Part shown: positions 1 to 7,422 of the stretch, piece by piece
How the letters are laid out: the number at the start of each line of letters is the position of its first letter
How positions within the stretch are numbered: position 1 is the first letter of the stretch
Assembly (NCBI GenBank): GCA_015066205.1
Contig: SVOV01000012.1
Span: 1-59,872, forward strand
DNA: 59,872 nucleotides
Source: Oscillospiraceae bacterium
GTDB taxonomy: Bacteria; Bacillota; Clostridia; Oscillospirales; Acutalibacteraceae
Direction: 5' to 3'
Translations under genes and position numbers: made by a program
Notes under the pieces: generated by a model
What the model saw: the letters and a program-made list of their open reading frames with translations, nothing else
Told to the model about the DNA's origin: nothing
Databases searched by the model: none

Positions 1-13
1 ATAAAATAGAAAC

Positions 14-41
14 TTGACTATTTTTTTTAATATGATATACT
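14..41 (+). promoter_or_regulatory. Sigma-A type promoter of the sugar kinase gene
   Basis: TTGACT at 14-19 and TATACT at 36-41 with a 16-base spacer. The start codon at 72 follows a GGAGGA ribosome-binding site. The match is to the vegetative consensus; the transcription start is inferred. Confidence 0.6.
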
Positions 42-71
42 AAATATTAACATAATTCGGAGGAATAGTTT

Positions 72-1199
72 ATGTTTACAAAAGAAGAAATAAAGGCAAT
101 ACTCGATAATTTTGCCATAGCAGGCAGATTTGTAGATTTTTATCCCATTGATGACGGACATATCAATGACACTCTTACAGTTGTTTATGAGGTTGAAGGT
201 ATGGAGATGCGCCATCTCTTACAGAGGATCAATACTGTTGTATTTAAGAATCCTGATGAACTTATGGCTAATGTTGACTGTGTAACAGCCTTTCTTCGCG
301 ATAAGATAATCGCTTGCGGCGGTGATACGGAAAGAGATGCTCTTTACTGTAAGCCCACAAGAACAGGTAAAAAATATTTTACCGACGAGCAGGGCAGAGT
401 ATGGCGTCTTTATAATTTCGTTGAAAACAGCTTTTCTCACAATTCTATAGATGTTCCCGAAACCTTTTTTAACGCAGGTAAGGCTTTCGGTGAATTTCAG
501 CGTCTTCTTTCCGATTTCCCCATTGATAAGCTTTATGAAACAATTCCGGATTTCCACGATACCGGCAAGCGCTACAGAAATCTTGTAAATGCCATCGCAA
601 AGGACCCCAAGGGCAGAGTAAAGTATCTTGCGGAAGAAATCGGCTTCTGCCGTGCACGCCGTGATGAGACCTATATTCTTACAGGAAAGACTGTTATCGG
701 CGACCTGCCTCTGAGAGTTACACATAATGATACAAAGCTCAATAATATTCTTTTTGACAAGACCACAAAAGAGCCTCTTTGCATTGTTGACCTTGATACT
801 GTCATGCCGGGACTGAGCCTCTATGATTTCGGTGATGCTATCCGCTTCGGTGCAAATACAGCCGCCGAGGATGAAAAGGATATAACAAAAGTATCACTTG
901 ACCTCGGTCTTTACGAGCAGTATGTAAGAGGCTTCCTCACAAGTGCAGGTAATGCCCTTGTAACAGAAGAGGTAAAGCTTCTTCCCTTCGGTGCGAAGAT
1001 GATGACTCTTGAATGCGGTATGCGTTTTCTTACCGACTATATTGACGGTGATGTTTATTTCAAGATCGGTTATCCCGACCATAACCTTGTCCGTTGTCAT
1101 ACCCAGTTTGCTCTTGTCGCAGATATGGAAACAAAGTATGAAGAAATGCTCAGAATCACAGAAAAAGCATACAAGGAGATCTGCGGTAAGGATTTCTGA
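72..1199 (+). CDS. Aminoglycoside-phosphotransferase-fold sugar kinase, NahK-like
   Basis: A 375-residue soluble kinase of the APH/choline-kinase fold. The catalytic loop HNDTKLNN at residues 218-225 gives the expected H-x-D-x4-N arrangement, and IVDLDTVMPG at 238-247 carries the metal-binding Asp. This loop closely resembles that of N-acetylhexosamine 1-kinase (NahK), which phosphorylates GlcNAc or GalNAc at C1 in salvage of host glycans. Substrate is inferred from the motif only; another small-sugar substrate is possible. The ATG at 72 has a good GGAGGA site 8 bases upstream. It is monocistronic, closed by a terminator shared with the convergent gene that follows. Confidence 0.75.
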   Translation: MFTKEEIKAILDNFAIAGRFVDFYPIDDGHINDTLTVVYEVEGMEMRHLLQRINTVVFKNPDELMANVDCVTAFLRDKIIACGGDTERDALYCKPTRTGKKYFTDEQGRVWRLYNFVENSFSHNSIDVPETFFNAGKAFGEFQRLLSDFPIDKLYETIPDFHDTGKRYRNLVNAIAKDPKGRVKYLAEEIGFCRARRDETYILTGKTVIGDLPLRVTHNDTKLNNILFDKTTKEPLCIVDLDTVMPGLSLYDFGDAIRFGANTAAEDEKDITKVSLDLGLYEQYVRGFLTSAGNALVTEEVKLLPFGAKMMTLECGMRFLTDYIDGDVYFKIGYPDHNLVRCHTQFALVADMETKYEEMLRITEKAYKEICGKDF

Positions 1200-1218
1200 T
1201 AAAAGTCAGTTGTGATAA

Positions 1219-1262
1219 TAAAAAAAGCATCAGCAGAATTTTGTCTGCCGATGCTTTTTTTA
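1219..1262. terminator. Bidirectional intrinsic terminator
   Basis: GCATC-a-GCAGA pairs with TCTGC-c-GATGC around a short loop, with A-tract on the left and T-tract on the right. It sits between two convergent genes and can serve both. Confidence 0.85.
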
Positions 1263-1272
1263 TGTAAATTTA

Positions 1273-2193
1273 TCAGAAGCTGCCTCTTGAACCGCCGTGG
1301 GTCCTGCCTGAGGATGAACTGTGGGTAGAGCTGCCGCCTCCGAAGGATGAGCCGCCGCTTTTTGACCCGCCTGAGGAATTATTCTTCGGCTTTGCGGTTT
1401 TTGATACATTTCTGTACATAAAGACATCTCTTTGCTGTGTCAACTGCATTGAGCCCGGAACTATGTAATCCGATGCCGCTGATTTGCTTCTTACGGTTTT
1501 GAGCTGACCCTTGAGGTGAGCGGTGTAAATAAAAGCAATAACAATTCCGATTATAACTGAAACTATGAGCCATTTGATAGAGAATATTTCGGAGGCAATA
1601 CCTTTGGAGCCTGACGGATTGACATCATCCGGAAAATAAACATATCCGTCGTCGTCATCATCGGGGAAATATACATAACCGCCGTCGTAATTTTCCTGAT
1701 AATTCTCATAATCGGCGAATATGCTTTCGCATTTTTCATAAAAGGCTATGAATGCATTCTCATATTCACCCTGTGATAAATAGGGGATAAATTCATTTTC
1801 AAGCTGAGAGAGATTGTAGTCAGTGAAAATGTCAATGGCTGTTCCGTGGGTGGTCGTTGCGAATTCTCTTGTGCCCATATTTATAACAAGCATGATTCCG
1901 TCGTCATTTTCGCCGTAACCGAAGCCGTTATAGTCATAAAAATCATCGGAATATTCCGTGATATCCATACCGTCTGTGGTATTTACCGTGAGAATCGCAA
2001 CCTCACATTCGTTGAGCTCGCTTATCTGTTCAAGCTTGCTGTTAAGCGTAAATTCTGCATCTTCGTCCAGAAGCTCCGCAAGGTCATTCACAAGTGCTGT
2101 CCTTGAGCCCTCCTCATAATCATAAGCCGAAGCAGAAAGGGGGATAGAAATTAATAGCAGAGAGAGGATAATAACGGTTAATATTTTTTTCAT
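1273..2193 (-). CDS. TPM-domain (YgcG-like) membrane protein with Gly/Ser-rich tail
   Basis: A 306-residue protein with an N-terminal signal peptide (residues 1-23), a TPM domain over about residues 30-155, an acidic Asp/Tyr-rich linker, one transmembrane helix near 205-228 and a C-terminal tail of Gly, Ser and His ending in GGSRGSF. TPM proteins of this layout are anchored outside the membrane; the domain has been linked to photosystem repair in plants, while the bacterial role is not settled. The start follows AAGGAGGGG. It lies 14 bases after the zinc-ribbon gene and shares its transcript. The low-complexity tail is typical of the family. Confidence 0.75.
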   Translation of the reverse strand: MKKILTVIILSLLLISIPLSASAYDYEEGSRTALVNDLAELLDEDAEFTLNSKLEQISELNECEVAILTVNTTDGMDITEYSDDFYDYNGFGYGENDDGIMLVINMGTREFATTTHGTAIDIFTDYNLSQLENEFIPYLSQGEYENAFIAFYEKCESIFADYENYQENYDGGYVYFPDDDDDGYVYFPDDVNPSGSKGIASEIFSIKWLIVSVIIGIVIAFIYTAHLKGQLKTVRSKSAASDYIVPGSMQLTQQRDVFMYRNVSKTAKPKNNSSGGSKSGGSSFGGGSSTHSSSSGRTHGGSRGSF

Positions 2194-2207
2194 TGCATTC
2201 CCCTCCT

Positions 2208-3305
2208 TTAAGACAAAATGAGGTTATAGATAACTGTTCCGATAAAGCCGATAACAGTACCTATAGCTGCAGATGCCGCAAAGTATTTTTTGAATTTACC
2301 CTTATCAACAGGCAAGTCCCCGACGAATTTTCCCGTCTGTCCGTTCATGGCAAAGGTGAACTTTTCACCGTTGAAGGTGGTGTTGAGAAGCCATACGGGA
2401 TAGAGAGCATATTTACAGCTGCCCTGTGTCATATTGACATTGTTTCCCGTAGGAATGACCGAGCTGTAGCCGTTTACGGTTGAGCGGAGAGCGTCGACGG
2501 TGCTTTGCTTGATTCTTTCATTTGCACGGATAATGCTCTCTTCGGCGCTGACATCATATTTATCGGCAAAAAAGCCCGAAAGATAAGCTGTCGAAAAATC
2601 AATGGCCTCGGAAAAATCATAGGGCTCAATGGATTCCATAAGCTCATCAGCCATTTTTGTAGAGCCGTCAACGGGAATCTTTGCAAATGCCATATTTCCG
2701 CTTCTGAAAACAGAATAGTGGCGGGTCTCCGTGTAATTATAATTGGAATCCGACCAATGCCGTACGGTTGTTGCCTTATACTGTGCAGAGCCCGAAACGG
2801 CGGCATCATAAAGCCAGAACGGAACATAGATACCCTTTATCTCATCAATATGGTTTCTGTCCTTGAATATTGAGGGAAGAAGCTTTTTGCCGATGATATG
2901 CTTTTTATAAGCTTCAACAGCCTGCTTTTTATCAAGCTTGAAGGGAATAACAAAATCAGGCTTGAGAAGACCCGCAAAATGCTCCTTCATAACAACGGGA
3001 TTTCCGCAGTAGGGACAGCTTGTGGCTGCAGTAGTGGCATCAGTCACTATCTCACCGCTGCAGGTATTGCAGATGTAGCTTCTTATTCCGTTCTTTTCAT
3101 CCTCGGAAAATTCATTCTGTGAATTTTCATCCCAGTTGAATTCATCGGCCTTTACCTCTTCGGAATTAAGAGCCTCATCAAACTCGCTGAAGGCCTCGGG
3201 CTCATAAACCGTGTCACAGTAGGGACATTTCATTTTCTGTAGTGCAGTGTTGAATTCAACCTTACCGCCGCAGGACGGACAGGTATATTCCTGTAAAGAA
3301 GACAT
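2208..3305 (-). CDS. Double zinc-ribbon membrane-anchored protein
   Basis: A 365-residue protein that opens with a TFIIB-like zinc ribbon (Cys 9, 12, 27, 30) and has a second CxxC...CPYC ribbon near residues 78-100. A middle domain without recognised motifs and a C-terminal hydrophobic helix (about 342-364) follow. Function is unknown; the two zinc ribbons suggest binding to protein or nucleic acid at the inner membrane face. It is the first gene of a two-gene unit with the TPM-domain protein. A similar pairing of zinc-ribbon and TPM proteins is familiar from other Firmicutes, which suggests a joint membrane task. That last point is inference. Confidence 0.7.
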   Translation of the reverse strand: MSSLQEYTCPSCGGKVEFNTALQKMKCPYCDTVYEPEAFSEFDEALNSEEVKADEFNWDENSQNEFSEDEKNGIRSYICNTCSGEIVTDATTAATSCPYCGNPVVMKEHFAGLLKPDFVIPFKLDKKQAVEAYKKHIIGKKLLPSIFKDRNHIDEIKGIYVPFWLYDAAVSGSAQYKATTVRHWSDSNYNYTETRHYSVFRSGNMAFAKIPVDGSTKMADELMESIEPYDFSEAIDFSTAYLSGFFADKYDVSAEESIIRANERIKQSTVDALRSTVNGYSSVIPTGNNVNMTQGSCKYALYPVWLLNTTFNGEKFTFAMNGQTGKFVGDLPVDKGKFKKYFAASAAIGTVIGFIGTVIYNLILS

Positions 3306-3336
3306 ATTATCACTTCTTTCTTTTTTTATTATTTTT

Positions 3337-3365
3337 ATTATACAACAAAATTTTCTCTAAAGCAA
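3337..3365 (-). promoter_or_regulatory. Promoter of the zinc-ribbon/TPM pair
   Basis: On the minus strand TTGCTT (3360-3365) and a perfect TATAAT (3337-3342) are separated by 17 bases. The -10 box lies 31 bases before the start codon. Confidence 0.65.
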
Positions 3366-3471
3366 CTAAAATCATAATTTGATTTGTTTTACGGCTGAAC
3401 TGTAAAAGGATGATATAAGCCGGATCTTAGCCTGAGGCGGGGAGTTTTTTACTTATTTTTATCTTTTTCAG

Positions 3472-3507
3472 CAGAAAACAGCGGTCTTTTGACCGCTGTT
3501 TTCTGTT
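3472..3507 (-). terminator. Intrinsic terminator after the Cys-rich protein gene
   Basis: AGAAAACAGCGGTC pairs perfectly with GACCGCTGTTTTCT around a 4-base loop, directly after the stop codon of the gene at 3508-4347. Confidence 0.8.
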
Positions 3508-4347
3508 TTATCTTCCGCAGCAGCAGGGCGGATTGAAGCCGTCCGCGGGACTGTCACAGTCGGGAGTGTCGGGCGGGAAGAATTCCGACACGGGGAAACG
3601 GATCTTTCTGAAGGAATCACAGGGATCCTCCGTATCACAGGAGCATTCTTTTGTGGGCATACAGAAATCATATGCGGGTATGAGCATCTGAACATCTCTT
3701 TCAAGCTGAATGATGGAGAAAAGACCTATGGTAACTCTTACCGCTCTCTGAGAACTCTGAGGCCCGAAAGCACCGGGGAAGTATCTTGCAACGCTTCTGG
3801 GAATTGATGAGCCTGCATCCTGAATGTTGTTACAGCAGTCACAGGGACGGCAGAGTCTGGCGTCAAGGCAAAGGGGAGTTGCAACCTGAATCTTAGCTCT
3901 GGGATTAGTTGATGCTGCGGGGAGAATCTGCTCGTTTTCTGCTCCGAATTCAGATGAAAATACCTTTACACTGCCTTCTGCACCGTAGAGGATACATTTC
4001 TTTGAAAAAACGGAAAGTCCCTGTACCGTTACGGGCTGGGATGAGCTTGCAACAAAAACATCCAGTGTTACAGCAAAGAAGAATGTGATGTCAACGGAAT
4101 AATAGCCTCTGTTGAAGGGCACGGTGTCAACATCCGTGAATACATTGATGACCTCAACGCCTCTGCATCTTACATTGACGGCAGAATCAATGATGTTTTC
4201 AGCCGCATCGGTGAAATAGACTCTCAGGTCGGCAAGGCAATCCTTGTCAGCACAGGAATCATACACACGGGCGGTATCAATGCAGATAGCTTCATTAATG
4301 CTTTTGTCTGAAATATTGTCCGTTAACGGACCGAGTTTGTCAGCCAT
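3508..4347 (-). CDS. Hypothetical Cys-rich protein
   Basis: A 279-residue protein of unknown function. There is no signal peptide or membrane helix. The N-terminal two thirds look like beta-rich structural sequence; the C-terminal third holds Cys clusters (CRPCDCC, CSCDTEDPC) and ends in CCCGR. Such Cys-rich tails are seen in spore-coat proteins and in metal-binding proteins; I cannot choose between them. The start is placed at the ATG at 4347 because GGAGG lies 7 bases upstream; a longer reading frame begins inside the upstream hairpin and is unlikely. It is the last gene of the cluster starting at 9642, and its translation start is held in a terminator-like hairpin. Confidence 0.6.
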   Translation of the reverse strand: MADKLGPLTDNISDKSINEAICIDTARVYDSCADKDCLADLRVYFTDAAENIIDSAVNVRCRGVEVINVFTDVDTVPFNRGYYSVDITFFFAVTLDVFVASSSQPVTVQGLSVFSKKCILYGAEGSVKVFSSEFGAENEQILPAASTNPRAKIQVATPLCLDARLCRPCDCCNNIQDAGSSIPRSVARYFPGAFGPQSSQRAVRVTIGLFSIIQLERDVQMLIPAYDFCMPTKECSCDTEDPCDSFRKIRFPVSEFFPPDTPDCDSPADGFNPPCCCGR

Positions 4348-4354
4348 AAAAAAA

Positions 4355-4403
4355 CCTCCGTAATATGATTGAAATCCGAAAACTTCAATACATATTATGG
4401 AGG
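4355..4403 (-). promoter_or_regulatory. Terminator-like hairpin that contains the Shine-Dalgarno of the Cys-rich gene
   Basis: On the minus strand the arm CCTCC-A-TAATATG-T-ATTGAA pairs with TTCAAT-CATATTA-C-GGAGG. The right arm ends with the GGAGG ribosome-binding site of the next gene and is followed by seven T and then the ATG. The same element therefore has the form of an intrinsic terminator and would also hide the ribosome-binding site. It starts about 24 bases after the stop of the oxidoreductase gene. Its function is inferred. Confidence 0.6.
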
Positions 4404-4427
4404 AAGAGTAATTTTTGTTACTGTAAA

Positions 4428-5726
4428 TCAATATTTTGAGAAATCACAGGTATAAGGCTTTCCGCCCTCTGCCATAGATTTATCTGCAAGGAAAACTGCA
4501 AGATGGCCTGCAACGGAATTATAAATAGATGTACAGGAGATGGACTGCTCCCCCGTGCGGATGAAATTGATGAAATCAGCCGTGAGGGCGGGGTCGCCGC
4601 CGCCGTGTCCCTGTCCGCCCATTGTATTTGTGTCATAAAATTCTCTGACAAAGCCGTCGGGAGCTTCTGTTTTTATTCTTTCGATAACAAAATTGTTATC
4701 CTCAAAGTTGCCGTAAAGCTCAGCCTTTGTGCCGATAATATGAATCTTTCTGACACTCTTTGCGGTGCCGCCTATCATATTATGTGTTCCCGTCGCACCG
4801 TTTTTGAATTTAACAAGAACGGACTGATGGTCAACAACATTATTGTCGCATTTATAGATACATCTGCCGTAGGGATTATCTGTTTTAAGGGATTCCTCCT
4901 TGATATCAAGGGTGGGATCCTTGATATCCTCAAGTCCTGCCCAAACATAGCATTCCCAACGGTCGGGATGACCGAGATACATAGGCTTTGCGGAGTAACG
5001 GCAGGTGTCAACATGGGGACAGTCAACAAGACAGCGAGTACCTGCTCCCTCGGGGGCATTTTCGGGCTTGAACTGGAAAATACTGCCGTGAGAGGATACT
5101 GTTTCAGGCTCGGTTTCATTCATAAGCCACATCATTATATCAATATCGTGACAGCTCTTTGCGAGAAGCATACTGGTCTTGCAGATATCGGAATTAGCCC
5201 ACTTGCCCCTTATATATGAAGTTGAAAGGTGGTGGTAGCTGACATGCTCCGACATCTGAATATTTATGATATCTCCGAGGTCCCCCGCAAGAATATGCTC
5301 CTTTATTGCACGGTAAAAGGTTGAATAACGGAGCACATGGCATATCATAACCTTGTTTCCGTTCTTTCTTATAACGGAAAGAAGCTTTTCCATTTCCTCC
5401 ATACTTACGGAGAATGGCTTTTCAAGAAGCATATCATAGCCCTTTTCAAGAAGCGGAACTGCAGTTTCAAAATGCTGGTGATCCATTGTGCCGTTGATAA
5501 TAACATCGGCAAATTTAGGAACCTTTGCAAGCTCTTCGGCGTTTTCAAAACAGAATTCCTCTGAAAAGCCGTATCTTTCCGCTGTCATTTTTCTCCTGAC
5601 CTCGTTTGGCTCTGCTATGCCTACGACCTTGAGGTCTTCGGGATGGGCGAATGAGTAGTCGCCGTATGTGATGGCACGGTGGCCTGCTCCTACAATAATT
5701 GCTGTTACGGGTTTTTTAGTTTCCAT
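4428..5726 (-). CDS. Gfo/Idh/MocA-family NAD(P)-dependent oxidoreductase
   Basis: A 432-residue cytosolic dehydrogenase. The N-terminal Rossmann domain opens with VGAGHRAITYG, and LLEKPFSVSMEEM carries the EKP signature of the family, whose Lys takes part in catalysis. The C-terminal alpha/beta substrate domain follows. The insert with several Cys (CLVDCPHVDTC) is found in many Clostridial members. Members oxidise or reduce sugars, inositols and related polyols, so the substrate here is probably a sugar derivative. It is the third gene of a cluster behind glycosidase-like and ceramidase-like proteins, 33 bases after the latter. The ribosome-binding site is weak (AAAGGA, far from the start). 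Confidence 0.8.
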   Translation of the reverse strand: METKKPVTAIIVGAGHRAITYGDYSFAHPEDLKVVGIAEPNEVRRKMTAERYGFSEEFCFENAEELAKVPKFADVIINGTMDHQHFETAVPLLEKGYDMLLEKPFSVSMEEMEKLLSVIRKNGNKVMICHVLRYSTFYRAIKEHILAGDLGDIINIQMSEHVSYHHLSTSYIRGKWANSDICKTSMLLAKSCHDIDIMMWLMNETEPETVSSHGSIFQFKPENAPEGAGTRCLVDCPHVDTCRYSAKPMYLGHPDRWECYVWAGLEDIKDPTLDIKEESLKTDNPYGRCIYKCDNNVVDHQSVLVKFKNGATGTHNMIGGTAKSVRKIHIIGTKAELYGNFEDNNFVIERIKTEAPDGFVREFYDTNTMGGQGHGGGDPALTADFINFIRTGEQSISCTSIYNSVAGHLAVFLADKSMAEGGKPYTCDFSKY

Positions 5727-5759
5727 GATGCTTTTTTATATCCTTTGTAAAATACAAAA

Positions 5760-7412
5760 TTATGATAATGTCTGATTTTTTGTTACGGTAATTTTTTCAG
5801 TATGCTTTTTCAGCCTCATAAAGGCGGATACGATCTCCGAAGCGGTTTTTTCTCCAGCAGAAACGGCTTCCTCATAATGAAGCGGTGCAAAAATACTGCC
5901 GTAATCATTGTCGGGAACGATATAGCCGATAAAGTCATTGCAAAGACCTATAACTGCAAGATCTGTTCCTGATATTTCTTTAAGTGACGGCAGCTGCCAG
6001 TCTTTGCCGTGATAGCTTTCCCAGGCTTTTGCCGTACCGCCAATGGCAAGCTCGGGCATCATTTCTCCGGGAATCATAGCGAGTGTAAGCTTATTTCCGA
6101 GAACGGCAAAGCCAAGCTCTGTCACAAGATAAAGCTCATAGGATTTATCTTCCTTGTCGCCGTCATCTGCCATAGTAAGCTTTATAAGGGGATTATTCAC
6201 AAGACGAAGCTTTGCGGCAAGCTCAAGTATCTTGTTGTCAGCTCCGAGAAGAAGCTCTGTTGATGCAACATTTATAAGAGGCTCGAGAGAGATAAATGAA
6301 CTTTTTTCGGCAGAGAAAACATATTCGGCAATTGCCTCGCCGTATGCCCTGATTCCCTCGTCACGGGTAAGTCCCTCCGGAATATGAGGCCCTCTGTCTG
6401 TTGCAATGGCGGCTTCTGCTCCCTGGAAAAACAGAGCTTCTGCCCCCATTTCCTCAAATTTATCGCACATATACCCCGGAAAATCTCTTGATGCTTCTCT
6501 TTGCTTATCTCCGTAGCAGACGGGATGAGCCGCCATAAATACGGAATATATCTCTTTTGTCCCGTCATCGGGTGTGAATTTTATACAGGTAAGATTATCG
6601 TCCGTAACATATGGAGGACGCTTATCTCTTACGAATTCACCGACAGGGATGTTTGCATAGGAAAGACTGCCTGTCTTCATATTTGCTGCAGCATCTGTTA
6701 TGACGGTGGCTGCGGTTTCCTTGAGGTATTCCATAAAGGCTTCGTTTTTGCCTGAAATGAATTCACCCTTTTTGCCCTTCTTAGCAGCTTTTTTATTGTT
6801 CCTGAAGGCCTTGGGAAGATCTCCCCAGAGTCCCTCTGTGTCAATTCCCGAATGGCAGTGGGTGGCACTGATATTTACGGAAAGAATATTCCTTTCTCTG
6901 ATAAGCTCTGTAAGACTGAGCCTTATATCTCTTATATCCGTACCCGAGATCCCGATGCAGTCAATAACCGCAAAAATGTGGATTCCTCTGTCAGAGCCGT
7001 CGCTGATTGCAAGAGCTCTTACCATCTGTTCATTCATAATACCGTTCATTTTATTGGGCGGAAAGGCGAGATAACCGCCTATATAAAGGTCGCCCTCTAT
7101 AACGGGAGGAATTATTGATCCCTTGCTGTAGCCTATGCTCCAACGGGCGTTTTCGGCGGGCTTATCGAGGAAATAGCCGTTGCCCTCCATAAAGCCCTTG
7201 TTGTCATATCTGTTGATATAGGGAAAGCCTTTGTCGGAAACGGAATCCGATACTTTTCCCACAAGACCCATTGCAAGAGAATGTCCCTTATCAATAAGCT
7301 TTCTTTTGTTGTCGGGGGAGGCGATATGATTCTTTATTTTTTCGGTGAATACCTTTGCTCCGACGGCACCTGCAGCCGTTAACAGAGTACCTGCTATAAG
7401 CTTTTTATTCAT
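5760..7412 (-). CDS. Neutral/alkaline ceramidase-like protein
   Basis: A 550-residue protein with a hydrophobic N-terminus (LIAGTLLTAAGAVGA) that may be a membrane anchor or a weak signal. The core resembles the neutral/alkaline non-lysosomal ceramidase N-terminal domain: the block ISATHCHSG matches the family's zinc-site signature THTHSG, preceded by a segment ending in AVIDCIG. True ceramidases cut the amide of ceramide, but many bacterial relatives of this domain have other or unknown substrates. The ATG at 7412 is chosen for the AAGGAGGAG just upstream; a longer frame to 7493 would overlap the previous gene. The neighbouring glycosidase-like protein suggests sugar or glycolipid breakdown. 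Assignment is to the domain family, not to activity. Confidence 0.55.
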   Translation of the reverse strand: MNKKLIAGTLLTAAGAVGAKVFTEKIKNHIASPDNKRKLIDKGHSLAMGLVGKVSDSVSDKGFPYINRYDNKGFMEGNGYFLDKPAENARWSIGYSKGSIIPPVIEGDLYIGGYLAFPPNKMNGIMNEQMVRALAISDGSDRGIHIFAVIDCIGISGTDIRDIRLSLTELIRERNILSVNISATHCHSGIDTEGLWGDLPKAFRNNKKAAKKGKKGEFISGKNEAFMEYLKETAATVITDAAANMKTGSLSYANIPVGEFVRDKRPPYVTDDNLTCIKFTPDDGTKEIYSVFMAAHPVCYGDKQREASRDFPGYMCDKFEEMGAEALFFQGAEAAIATDRGPHIPEGLTRDEGIRAYGEAIAEYVFSAEKSSFISLEPLINVASTELLLGADNKILELAAKLRLVNNPLIKLTMADDGDKEDKSYELYLVTELGFAVLGNKLTLAMIPGEMMPELAIGGTAKAWESYHGKDWQLPSLKEISGTDLAVIGLCNDFIGYIVPDNDYGSIFAPLHYEEAVSAGEKTASEIVSAFMRLKKHTEKITVTKNQTLS

Positions 7413-7422
7413 ATGCTCCTCC

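Noticed and set aside
4503-5219. Open frame of 238 codons on the plus strand opposite the oxidoreductase gene
   Set aside because: It is antisense to a well-supported gene, has no ribosome-binding site and reads as low-information sequence.
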